From Cheilinus undulatus (Eukaryota > Chordata > Actinopteri > Labriformes > Labridae), in assembly GCF_018320785.1 (NCBI RefSeq), contig NC_054875.1, positions 28,897,157-28,961,156 of the forward strand: 64,000 nt of DNA, in the 5' to 3' direction. Every line of letters starts with the position of its first letter. The stretch's first letter is position 1. A program made the position numbers and the translations under genes. This document shows positions 1 through 11,339 of this stretch, one piece after another. The notes beneath the pieces are model-generated. The model was not told the DNA's origin. It saw only the letters and a list, made by a program, of their open reading frames with translations, and searched no databases.

Positions 1-378
1 ATAAAGTGTTTTAAATGCTTTGAATGATGACGTGATTCAGGAGTGCATTTTTCAGTCACTGGCTGTCTTGTACTGTCTGGAGACATCTTCTGATCGGGTG
101 GTCCTTGTCAGAGGCTCATAATCTTTCCTTTTAAATGCACTGATGCATGACTTTCCTCTATACGCAGTAGCTTTTCTTTTTGTGACAGGGTAACCTGATT
201 CCCAAGGCAACTGTTGCCACCGCAAAACTCTCAGTGAACGCAGAGGCATGTCACGGTTTAATCTGTAACAAGCACATCTACAGTCATTTGCTATATTTAT
301 GTTGTGAGTCGTGTTATGATTTATTGCCAATAGAGCTTTAAGAAGCTAATTGAATAGTGTAGGATTTGACTCTGGCAG

Positions 379-3300
379 GCTTTCACAAAGACTGGATTTC
401 TACAGCGCAAGAAGAAACAGCTTGAACTACAAAATGAAGCTACGTAAGCAAACAGATTTGATTGTATATTTGTTGTTTGTTTTTGAAGGAAACGTGGTGT
501 AATTCTTTCTGTCTCAATACCACAGCAGCCATCCCCCTAGGTCCCACACAAGTGTATGTTCCTCTCAACACGCCTCCAGTTCAGCAGAGTCACTGCCTGG
601 TGGTGCCTCCCAGGACATTCCCCATCATCTCTGACTCTGCTCGGCTATGGATGAGCACTCAGGTGAGCAGAGGTTCACAGGTACATAATACAACATCATT
701 TCATTTTCTGTGTTATAGGGCAAATTGAAAAAATATTTGTATAAATTTTCTCCCTAGGCTATTCCAAGACTGAACCCTTTACATCCCCCTATGGTCCTTA
801 AGCGCACTGTGAGTCTGGAGACACCAGCTGTTCATCACCACAACCAGCAGAGGACACTTATCCTGCAGAGAAGAGAGCATTACAGGTATGGATAGTTGGC
901 TAAGATTTCTCTGTTTTATGAAATCACATTCCCTAAAAAGTTTGGACATTGTGTATTCCAAACAGAATATAGTTATTTGCACATCATTTCCAATCTATAG
1001 TCATTTATTACAGTACAAAGACAAGATATTTAATGTTGAAACTTAAAAATGTTATCATTTTTATGGAATTTTTCAAAATAAGAAGTCTGATGCGTGCAAC
1101 ACATTCCCAAAAAAAGCTGGGACAGGGGTGTGAAAAGTCCAGGACAGTTGTAGAATGCTGAAAAAAACACAAGATATGGCCATTACTTAATGAGACTGTG
1201 CTTATGAGGATTAAACCACATGGGTCACAGTCACACTGGGTGTTATACTTTAAAGGTTAGGTGTTCATGCACAACTGCTGTGAGTTTCCAATAAGCATCA
1301 TCTTTAGTTCACAGCTAGCTACTGACAGTGCAGGTGTCTAAGCCAAGGCAGAAATTGTCTCAATTTATAAAGAGGCTGTTAAATAAATAGAGATGAATCT
1401 TACATGAACATGACAAAAGTGTGCGCCAAAGCTGTCCCAAAACTTCTGACTCCTGATCAAAAGGGAACAAAAAGCAAATTTGTGGAGACATTTTGGAACA
1501 AATTGAAGGAACACAGAATTTAGGAGGGGTGACTGTATGTGATGAAACTCTGATCTTCCAATACAATCCTGAGACAGAATGGCAGTCATTGCATTGAAAA
1601 ACACTGTCCATACCAAAGATGAAGAAAAACAACAAACCAAGTCCAAACTCAAGACCACGTTGATTGTTTTCTTTGACATTAAGGGTATAATTTCAGAGGA
1701 GTGGTTTCCAGAAGGGTCAACAGTGAACCAACACTATTATAAACAGGTTCTAGAAAAACTGTGAGAAAAGTCCGAAGATAGAGACCCAATCATGGAAAAA
1801 AAGAGTTTCATTCTTCACCAAGACAATGCGCCAGCTCACGCTGTGCTCTCAGTAAAGCCGTTTTTGGCCAATAAAACAAATCACAGTGCTTTATCACCCT
1901 CCCTGTTCACCTGATTTAGCACTATGTGACTTTTTCCTTAGATCAAATCTGTGCTCAAAGGTACACGTTTTAAGTCTGTGTCAAAAGTTATAAAAAGAAC
2001 AACAGAGGTTCTGAGACAACTGTCTGAAGAGGACATACTACACTGCTTTGATTAGTGGAAGACCTGAATTCAGCAGTGTGAAGATGCTGAAGAAGAGTAT
2101 ATTGAAGGAGAGAGATACTGAAAAAAATTTAAATAAAATTATATTACAGCATTAGTCTCATTTTTTAATAGCTATGATTGGTTGTAAAAGAAGCTCTCCT
2201 GAAACACAGGAGTCAACAGTCACTGCTCCAGAATCAACAGCAGTGTGAAGTTCTCCACTTTGCAAAAGTCCTTAACATGCAATTGCACAGAATTTAGAGA
2301 CTTGGCCATCTACAGGCCATGATAGCAAATGTTTCAGAGAATCTGGAAAAAATGTCTGCATATAAGGGGCAAGGCTAAAAAATAACACTGAATCCTGGAA
2401 ACCTTCAATCACCCAAGTAGCACTGCATTAAAAATCAGGATCATTCTGTGATTGATATTACTAAGTGGGCTGAGGAACACTTCTAAAAACCAGTTTGTTA
2501 AGACTGTAAGTTGCTGCATCTCCAAATATAAGTAAAGACCTTGCCATGCAAAGTAAAAATCCTGTATCAAAACATAGAGAGGTGCCATAAAATTGTTTGG
2601 GCCTGAGCTCATCTGATATAGGATAACTTAAAGTGGAAAAGCATGCTGTGGTCTGACATGTCCATGTTTCGTTTGTTGTTGTTAAATAATGATGGTTGAG
2701 ATCATCTTGTTATCAACACAGAGTTAAAAAGCCAGCATTTTTTATGGAGTGGGGTATTAGTGCCCATGGCATGGGTAACTTGTACATCTGTAAAGGCACC
2801 ATTGATACTGAAAAGGTGCATACAGGTTTTGGAGCAACATGCATCAAGATAGTGCCTTTTTCTGAATCAACCACTGCTTTTTTCAGCAAGACAGTGCCAA
2901 GTCACATTATGCACAAGTTACAACAGCATGGCTTCACAGTTAAAGAATGTGGGGACCAGACTGGCCAGCATGGTAATGCAAGTATTGTTGGAGGAAAAGC
3001 TGATGTAACACAGTGTCCCAGCTTTTTTGGATCATGTTGCAGGCACCAAATTCAGAATGTGTCACACATATACTTTATTTATATTGTATAGGATTTGCAA
3101 ATCCTGTTTTCAGTTTTTTTTATCTACATTTTACACAATGTCCCACCTTTTTTAAATTTAGGATTGCATTAAGAACTACTAGACTTTGAAATGATGGATT
3201 AAACATTTCTGACCTGTGGTTTTTGGTCGGCTCAGGTATCATCAAGTGTGGAGAAAACCTTTTTATGGAAGCAGCACTGAGAGAGAAGAGTACAGGTAGA

Positions 3301-3852
3301 ATAAAAACACCCATGTTCACCTCTAGCCTTGATAAATTATCTCTAACACTTCAAATCTCTCACTGCATAATATACTTCTTAAATACTCCTTAACCTTTAT
3401 TGGTGGCAATCTCTTTGTAGGAAGGAGCTGCGTGAGCACTTAAAGAAGCAGATAGAGGAAAAATATGCATCACTGAAGCTGCAGCTGAGCGGAAAAGTGA
3501 AGGAAGCAGAGTATGTTCGTGAGGTGGACCGCCTCGCCCTGTCCAGTGAAAGAGAGCAAAAGATGGAGCACAGAATAGCCATGACTGCATACAGAGATGA
3601 GAACAAGAGGGTAAAGTCAAACACATGCTTGTGCGTTTGTCCTATTACAGCTGTGTCTTGAAAAGCTCTCAGGTTACAACAATAAGGGGAGTGTTTGAGG
3701 TTTTGCTCTCTCTTGTCTCATCCTGTGTTATGTGTGTGCAGCTAATGGAGCAGAGATGGAGGGACAGAGCACTCACACGCTCCCAGGAGGCCATGAGGGA
3801 GCGAGAGCTTCTGTGTCTTAACCCCATTAACTGGAGTGGAACCCTGAAATAG
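379..3852 (+). CDS. Coiled-coil protein, 3' exons only (CCDC81-like, tentative)
   Basis: Six exons join in phase: 379-443, 526-662 (or 529-662), 758-885, 3236-3295, 3421-3610 and 3742-3852, about 230 residues ending LNPINWSGTLK and a TAG stop. The 5' part lies left of the window. The first two exons are proline-rich with little predicted structure. The last three are strongly charged (E, K, R, Q) with the heptad-like spacing of a coiled coil, for example KELREHLKKQIEEKYASLK. Introns show GTAAG/GTGAG/GTATG/GTAGA donors and CAG/TAG acceptors. The order of short charged helices resembles the C-terminal half of CCDC81-type proteins as I remember them, but this is from memory, not alignment. It could be another ciliary or testis coiled-coil protein. 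The gene converges on creld1. The 2.35-kb intron at 886-3235 is filled by a transposon holding a second transposon. Confidence 0.6.
931..3162. mobile_element. Decayed DNA transposon with imperfect terminal inverted repeats, split by a mariner
   Basis: The left end (CCCTAAAAAGTTTGGACATT) and the reverse complement of the right end (ending near 3162) share ACATTGTGT preceded by similar A/T-rich bases. A second, subterminal inverted pair is AAGCTGGGACA near 1117 and TGTCCCAGCTT near 3015. No intact transposase frame is visible. The element fills the long intron of the coiled-coil gene and was later hit by the mariner copy at 1177-2172. Removing the mariner leaves an element of about 1.2 kb, probably non-autonomous. 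I cannot name the superfamily with confidence. Confidence 0.55.
1177..2172 (+). mobile_element. Mariner-type (DD34D) transposon relic, copy 1
   Basis: It starts TGGCCATTACTTAATGAGAC and ends with a matching inverted end (reverse complement reads ATAGCTATTAAAAAATGAGA), flanked by TA on both sides (1175-1176 and 2173-2174). The plus strand keeps mariner transposase blocks: a segment reading KTTLIVFFDIKGIISEEW near 1645-1705, HQDNAPAH near 1818-1840, and a PCSPDLALCDFF block near 1905. These match the catalytic core of mariner transposases. Stops and frame changes are scattered through it, so it is inactive. It is nested in the older element at 931-3162. Confidence 0.85.
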
Positions 3853-4237
3853 GCTGTGAACTTCTACATCTCTCTGCAGCACTTGGGCATGTATTAAGTG
3901 TTATATGAAATGGTATGCAATATATGCAATTATCAAAGAAATCAGTGATGAAATAGTCATTGAAGGAAGTGAAGTGGACTCTTTCAAGGATTTTTGAAAC
4001 TTAGAATGATCAAATAATGTAAGATCAGATTAGAATTCTCATTTCAATCATGCTTGATATATATATTGCAATGCAGAGGAGCTAATGTCTCATTTTTTTC
4101 CCATGCATTCTTCCTCTTTGTCAAAACCTGGTGCCTGTATTGCCTACAATTCAACTTCAGACAAATTCATTCGCAGTTCAAATTGCTCTTAGAAGGTAAA
4201 AAATGTTTAAGGAAATAATGAACATTATTCTGAAAGA

Positions 4238-4251
4238 AATAAAACAATAAA
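4238..4251 (+). terminator. Candidate poly(A) signals for the plus-strand coiled-coil gene
   Basis: AATAAA at 4238-4243 and again just downstream lie about 390 bases past the stop at 3852. AATAAA is common by chance in this AT-rich spacer, so this is only a plausible 3' end. Confidence 0.3.
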
Positions 4252-4689
4252 AAGAAAGATAAATGATTAAGAAAATATGAACTATACAAACATTAACAAA
4301 TATATGAAAACCCCCTAGGGATAATGTTCTTGTGTTTCAAATACTTAGGCCAGACGTGGCTATCGAATAGGCTGGGTGGATCTTGCACCGTGTAGTTCCT
4401 AGAGCACCTCCTCTTTTTGCATTCTTCATACGGGATAGAAATAAAGTAGCATTGCTTCAGGACAATAGAGGTTCGTAGGTGTGAAGCAGAAAGCCCTCCA
4501 CAAGATAAAGTATTAACAAAATGGGATAGCTATGCAGATAGAAATAGAAATAGGGAAAATTGTAATTTAAATAATAATTGCAATAAGCAAGTTAACATAT
4601 AACCATAGAATTAAGAACATAAAAGTACTACATCAAAGCCAAACTGAATAAATTAGGTCTTGAATTGCATCTAAAAATCTCCGTTTCTT

Positions 4690-6800
4690 GATCATCCTAT
4701 TTCCTCTGGAAGTCTGTTCCAGTCTCAGAGCATCACCAGATGTTTTCGTTCTGCTCTGTGGAACAGGTCAAAGAGATGAGCCAGAGCATCTGAGAGCTGT
4801 CCTGGTTCATAAACTGAAACTGTCTTTGAAAGGTTGTCTGGTGAAAGGCCATCCTGAGCTTTATTAACTGATAAGAGAAATTTAAAACAAAGACCGAAAC
4901 TATCAGGAAACCTGAGTCAGGACATGAAAATGGGTGTAATTTTTGCTTTCTTTTAGTTTTTATCTGCACACATGCTGCTGATCTTTTTTTTTGTTTGGTC
5001 TCCCAGAAAGAAGTCTGCTAGATATAAAAGTGTGTGTTGTCTCTGTTTTTGATTCACGGAGAAAAATGACCTTACTTTGGGGATGTTGTCCAAATGATAA
5101 AGGCTATTTTTGTGACACATGGTGCATGAGCCTTAAAACTATCTCCCAAATCAAAGATCCCCAAAAGAAATTGTGCAATTAGTTTTGGGGTGAGTCTTCT
5201 TTGTGTAATTTGGTGGTCAGTTTCTTTCTGCTCCTTTAAATCATTAATTAAGCTTCTGTTTTGCAAAATTTTTAGCATCCAGTCTTTTATATTTAACATA
5301 TAGAGAATTTGAGTGAGTCATCTTGGCATCTGTAGACATTGCCACATACATCATATGCCTATTAAAAAACAAGAATAATGCGGCAATACAATTTTAATGT
5401 CTTTCTCTTTAAGTATACTCCCCCTCAGCATCAACACACAGCTTCATTCAGGTCTCCACTGATCAAAGCAGTGCAGTAGGTCTTCTTCAGACAGTTGTCT
5501 CAGATTCTGTTCTTTTCTTAACTTCTGACACAGACTCTAAATGTGTTCCTTTGAGCACAGATTTGATCTAAGAAAAAGATGTTGGTGCTAGATCAGGTGA
5601 CTAGAGAGGGTGATCAAGCACTGTGATTTGTTTTTGTGCCAGAAACTGAGAGTGCAGTGTAGCCTTGCGCAGTGTTTAGATGAAGAATGAAACCATTTTT
5701 TTCACAATTGTCATGTCTTTCTTCTGGTGTTTTCTCGCAGTTTTTCTAGAACCTGTTTATAATATTGTAGATTCCCGCAGACCCACTGGAACCTACTCCT
5801 TCATAATTAAACCCTTAATGTCAAAGAAAACAATCAACGTGGCCTTGAATTTGGTCTTGCTTTGTGGTTCTTTCTGCATCCTTGTTGATAATGGTGTTTT
5901 GTCTCAGGATTGTATTAGAAGATCCAAGCCTCATCACATATAGTCACTCCTTCTAAAAAATGTGGGTTTTCTTCAATTTGTTCCAAAATGTCTCCACAAA
6001 TTTGGTTTTGTTTTTCCTTTAGATCAGGAGTCAGAAGTTTTGACACAACTTTGGTACACACTTTTATGTTTGAAATTTCATGCAAAATTTGCTGAACTCT
6101 CTCATTATCAATGGAGACCATTTTCGCTATCGTTCTTATACTGAGTCGATCATATAAAACCTTTTGTTCAATTTATAAAATGTTTTTAGAAGTTTTCTGA
6201 TGTGGTTTTATCCTTGTAAGCGCAGTCTCTTAATAGCCATACTTCGTAAAGCTCACACATACCTCATATAGTTATATCTATATAGCTGTCATCAGCATAC
6301 TAGAGATGTGCAAAGAGATGTGGTGACCCCTGATGACACCACCCAGGGGTAATGTACAGATTAAAAAGTAATGGTCATAAAATTGATCCTTGTGGTATCA
6401 CATAGGTAACTTCATAGGCTTTGCAGAAGTGATTTTCTATTGATACAAAAAAGATTTTGTCACACAGTCATGACATAAACCAGTTAGACTCTACTAGAAA
6501 GGCCTATGTGGTAACGTAATCTAAGAATCTTTTGACCAACAGTGCACAGCACTTGGTGGCTAAAAAGCCTCTTGCTGTTTTCTTGAAGAAGAGATCTGAG
6601 TGTTTATAGATATGAGAACTAAGCGGCAAAATCTTTTAATGATGGCATATTTTAAAATGACACCTTGCAATTTTAATGATAAACAGTTAACGAAGTACAT
6701 GAGCTTTAAAAAACTGCAGATTTTACAGTAATTTGGTGTTTAAAACTGATGAATCTTCTCTTTGACATGGTTTTTTAACATGAAATTTGTAAATTTTTCC
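4690..6800 (-). mobile_element. L2-like LINE relic, interrupted by a mariner
   Basis: On the minus strand near 6270-6420, decayed reading frames give the reverse transcriptase blocks VIPQGSIL, PLLFNLYI and a YADD box, matching the L2/CR1 'GVPQGSVLGPLLF...YADDTQLY' region. On the far side of the mariner insertion, 4990-5350 continues with NIKDWM and HLDNIPKVRSFFS, which fit the later part of an L2 reverse transcriptase. Many stops and shifts are present. The outer limits are uncertain; 4690 and 6800 are where I lose similarity or AT-rich filler takes over. Confidence 0.6.
5356..6239 (-). mobile_element. Mariner-type transposon relic, copy 2
   Basis: Same family as the copy at 1177-2172 but on the minus strand. 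Its ends (TGCCTATTAAAAAACAAG at left; the right end reads TGGCTATTAAGAGACTGC in reverse) match copy 1, and both sides carry TA (5354-5355 and 6240-6241). The longest frame, 6121-5915, contains VQQILHEISNIKVCTKVV and ends CDEAWIF, the first catalytic aspartate block of mariner transposase. The remainder is broken. It sits inside the L2-like relic. Confidence 0.85.
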
Positions 6801-7892
6801 CCTGAACACATGAATGTTTCTTCTTCATCCTCTTCCTCTACAATAGAAGTTTAACCACAAAAGGTTAAAAAAATTATCAGCCTTGTGACATCAGCAGTGA
6901 CAGACTCTTTATTGTAAAGCAAGCCTTTATTTATATTGAATAATGACTCTGAGGATAACTTTCCTTTCTAGGAAAAACAAAAATAGATGAACACATACAG
7001 AAGTGTCACTTCAGCCTTGTGACATTATGCTACTTGATCCGTCAAAATCAGAATAAAACAGATTTAAAAAAAATGTAAAAATACACAGAAATAAATAAAT
7101 GAAATGTGATAAACATCTTACTAATAAATATTGCTTTGAAAATAAATTAAAGGCAACAGAACATGGCTGTAATCATCCAAATAAGGGCTGGTATTTCCCT
7201 TAGCACGTTCCTGCATAAAGTCATCATGTGGCTTCATGCTCAAGTAGGACAGTAAATCAATACATACAGTGTAGTTCCTTTAATTTTAAATCCTATTTTC
7301 ATGCATTATTACTAAAAAGAATCATTCAGTAAGTTAGGAGGTAAAAAGTCATTCAGTGAAAATAAATAACCAGTGTTGCACAATGAAAACATCCCCGAGT
7401 TTCAATGAAAAATCCCTTATCGAAGCAAACGCCCTTTCCTTACAAACCAGTCTGTCAATGGGAAAGCTTCTGCTTCATATCAATGACGTAACAAAAACCT
7501 GCCAACATGATAACTGATGGTTTGATTGTATGGGAGGAAACGACATCATTTCTTTAGCAAAGTGAATGCCAGATGAGACATCAAAATGCATAATAGATTT
7601 TAACAATCAGTAATGGTCTTCATGTCACTCTTTGTCCCCAACAGAAGTTGAGGTAGGGTGATAAGTTCAGTTCCTTGACATCCGTGCAGTGGTGCTTTGT
7701 TATTCCTCTTCATGGCTTCATAGCCTTCAAGTTCTCACCTTTCCCAGCATTATTCTACATAAATGAGTCAAAGCCCTTTCAAGTAACTCCCAGTCGCCAA
7801 TAAATCCCTGAAAACCTAGAGTTGGAGGGATATGTTCCTGTTCTCTACCTGGCTGGTATTTGAGGGTCTCTTCCCAGAACTGAGACCCAACT
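6801..7892 (-). other. Probable creld1 3' untranslated region, no other gene seen
   Basis: About 1.1 kb lies between the LINE relic and the creld1 stop codon. It is AT-rich with no long frame or splice-framed exon. A minus-strand AATAAA (TTTATT at 6908-6913) could end the creld1 transcript, but several such hexamers are present. The call rests on position only. Confidence 0.35.
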
Positions 7893-10800
7893 CTAACGTC
7901 CTTTTAAAAATCCATCCAGCATGTAGTCGCCCTTTTCTGTCAGCCAGTATCCAGCCATAGCAGCCACACCTCCGATAAAAATGGCAGTGAAAACCATGTC
8001 ACCTTTAGCAGCCAGTGTAGCAAGGGCACAGATTACGACGCCAAAGAACATCTGTTGCAGCACAAGGACTTCATCGTCCGTCATGTCATCAAACAGACCT
8101 TTTTCTGGACCAGCTAAGGAGGAAGAGGAAATAAACTCAGCAGACCGATCAGAGAAGCCATCAGACACACATGCCTATATAATCCCTATCCAGACTACTC
8201 ACCAGGAGGCTTATTTTCAACACAAATGCTGTCTCTTCTGATGAATCCATCGGCACAGTCACAGTGGAAGGAGCCCTCCTCATTGATACAGGCCTCATTG
8301 AGTCCCGGGCATGCTATTGCATGTTCATTACATTCATCAATATCTGTGGGAGCCAGCAAAGAAAGTCAGAGAAGCATACACAAATGTGGTGAAGATATTC
8401 AGTATTTAAGAGGTGCATCCTTACCAAGACACTTTGCTCCTTTCAGTCTGTAGCCACGTGCACATTTCCTACAGCGAGCAGGACCACTGCCCATACAGCC
8501 AACACATGCCGGATCACAGCCTGGATATAGGAAATGAACAGTGGTCGTAAACAGTGAGCAAAAAGGAAGCACTTTGTCCAACAAATGACCAAATAATTAA
8601 GTATGACTAAGTATGAAAAGAGTTTATGAAGGCCTGTAAACATGAACATTATTCTGACATCTGACCAGTTGCTTTATTATTCTTTAAGTAATATTGCCAA
8701 AAGCTAGCTACTAAAACAGAAATTTGCTTCTATCTTTGACGAAAAGAAAGTTAAATTAAAAAATGACTTGAACAAATTAAGTCACGTTCCACACGCTAAC
8801 CCAGAAAGACTTGGCACCACCAGTAATGTTCAACCTACTGACTGATGGATGCCTGTTGCCTGATGCGGAGGGATTTCCTCCTCATCTGGTAGCGAGGACC
8901 CCAAGGGCTTTGCCCCACTGCATTCATGTGACGTACAGCTTGTCTAACGGCTGCAGTATCAGGAGTACTACCCCTGCACAGATCTTTCATTCATAGGTGT
9001 TTATGTGTAGTTTAAGGCCGTGGGGGTCCAAACCCCACCCCTGAGGCTCTGGAGGCAAGGGACGCCCACCCTCTTCCCACATATCTTCAGCAGTGAGAGC
9101 AGCAGTGGTCCATTTTAAACTCACAGGTCAGCAAAAATTGACATCTAATGTCCTTTTTGCTTTTCATTAAGATGTTAAGAGTTACAATTATGTCTCTAAG
9201 AAGAGATAGCTGAAAAGGTTACAGTCAAGGATAGGCATGGGTCTGAATTGTCTAATTCAATTGGCAGCTCCAGTATTTGGGCAATTGAGCCATGCTTAAA
9301 ACACTACTCAATATCTATTGTCTCCTACTTATATTTTTGTTGCCGCAGCATTGAAACAGGTATCGATATTTATAGGATTTTGCAAGAATTGTATAAAAAT
9401 TTTAAATTGTAGATGCATTACAGCCTTATTTGAATACAAATTCCCTCATGTGAGAAATTTTGTTAAATGTTAAACTTATAAAACCTTAAAAAAAGTATTT
9501 AATAATAAATCAACAAAAAGATTCATTTATTTACCAGAAACACAGAAAACCAGACAATTTTGTGATGAGATACAGAACATTCTGATTTATTTCTAATATG
9601 TTGGAAATGCACCTACAAATCTACCTCTAACCTACCTCTGCATTCATATGATCCATCAGTGTTGTGACAGTAGGTGTTAGAAGCACATCGAGCCAGCTCA
9701 GTGCCACACTCGTCAATGTCTAAAAAACACAAGCATTCAGTCAAACAACAGAAAAGCACAAACCTGTACAGTCAATAACATATTTACAAATGATCTCTGA
9801 AGTGACACCTACCCACACACTTGTGGTCATGGAGGATCCAGCCAGGTTTGCAGTCAAGGCATTTGTAGTCCTGCGGCCCTGAGCATTTCTTACATGAGTG
9901 GTAGCAAGCTACACAGGATGGGAAAAAAAAACAAAACAGAAAGCTAGTGAGATCACTTAGCATGATCAGAGACGCATTCAAACACAGATCAAAGGCTGGA
10001 ACAGATGACTACATCTGAGGCACCTGCACAGGCTCCCGCGCTCTCATTGGAGCTCTTCTCTCTGAAGTAACCATCAGCACAGCTCTGGCAGAGACTTCCT
10101 GAGTACCCGGGATCACAGACGCACTCTCCATCTCCAAGGCGAGTCCCCTCTCCCTCACAGCGGCCAAGACCTCCGCAAACGCCACCAGGGCCAGATGGAC
10201 ACTCTGGAAAGAAATACACAATCAATTGTATGTTTGAAATCTCCATATAGTTTCACTTAGATTGAATGTTTTTCATACCTTTACAGTCAGGTCCAAATCG
10301 CCCGGGCAGACAGCAGAGTCTCAGCTCTTCTATGCAAAGCCACTCAAACAAGTCCGGAGCCTCTTGCTGCCTACAGGACACATACATGATGTCACTCATG
10401 GAGTTAAAACAGGGTCTTGGCAATAGATATTTAATACATAGCACAAAAGCTGAGGCTTACACAGTCAGAATTTAAAGAACAGATATGAGATTAAAACTTA
10501 TTCATCTACAGGATATTAGGTCTACCTGTGGAACCACCATGTCTCCACTTGGTCCTCGATCTGCTCCAGCAGCCGGTTACATTCAAAATCTGTTTTCTCA
10601 CAAGCAGCTTCAACAATCTCAAGGAGTCGAGTCTCACTGAAATAGAGATGTAAGAAAGGATGTTAAAGCCAGATGCTAATCCACCTCCACAGCCCTAATG
10701 GGACTTCACTGTAGTCCACACTAAGGCTTTGCATCCTCAATGGACCAAATCATTTAAAATATACTCTTACCTAATTATTCACATGTGACAATATAATGAA

Positions 10801-11335
10801 AATTTGAAAAAAGGGACTGTAGAAAATTAATAATATTTTGTAGGATGGTTCTAGTAATGTAGATTTTAACACATAAAAGTCGTAACAGCATGAAATCACT
10901 TCCACAATAACAGCATTATTTTTTAAGTATTTTTCTTTTTGGTTTATAAAGTCAAGACCAAACGCACAATCACAATTGATCAAATTAAATACAAGTTTTC
11001 ATTTTCAAGTGTTTTTCTTATTCTACTAATACTTGCCTGCGTGCATACTTTGCCAGCTTTTCTTCTTCCCAGGCAGTGTTACCTCCCCCAAAGTTCTTGT
11101 TAGCTGTTTTCTCCAAGCCCTGGAAGAAAGAAAAAAAAAACACAGAGCATCAAACAAAAAAAAAAAAACATCTCAAAAATGCATACATAAAACAACAGTA
11201 TGGCAGTTATTTGCATACCTTGATGAAACTCTCAGTCAGCTTTCGGCAGGTCTGGCAAGGTGCAGTCTGGACTTTCACCACAGAAAACTCTGAAAGAAGC
11301 ACCAGGGCAGGTAGGAAAGGCCAGGCCCACCACAT
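7893..11335 (-). CDS. creld1: CRELD1, cysteine-rich protein with EGF-like domains 1 (complete)
   Basis: Ten coding exons join in phase on the minus strand: 11219-11335, 11037-11119, 10526-10636, 10279-10370, 10024-10203, 9813-9908, 9636-9719, 8425-8520, 8203-8343 and 7893-8113, giving 406 residues (human CRELD1 is about 420). The N-terminus is hydrophobic (signal peptide), followed by a CQTC (CxxC) motif at residues 27-30, a tryptophan/glutamate-rich WE domain, an EGF/laminin-type region (GEGTRLGDGECVCDPGYSG), furin-like cysteine repeats (HSCKKCSGPQDYKCLDCKPG and CDPACVGCMGSGPARCRKC), and two calcium-binding EGF modules opening DIDEC and DINEC. Two hydrophobic spans follow (near residues 345-363 and 368-387), and the chain ends YMLDGFLKGR. 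CRELD1 is an ER/membrane protein tied in the literature to heart cushion development, calcineurin/NFAT signalling and receptor maturation. The start is the first ATG of a signal-peptide exon, just inside a clean 3' splice site. Intron 2 uses a GC donor. Intron 7, between the exons at 9636-9719 and 8425-8520, is the longest; I see no gene in it. Confidence 0.95.
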
Positions 11336-11339
11336 GATC

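Noticed and set aside
5072-5299. 75-codon minus-strand frame as a separate gene
   Set aside because: Its text (NIKDWM...) fits the decayed L2-like LINE continuing beyond the mariner insertion.
9001-9090. Possible tRNA-like GGGTCCAAACCCCAC segment in creld1 intron 7
   Set aside because: It resembles a T-arm only. No A box at tRNA spacing and no cloverleaf could be drawn by eye.
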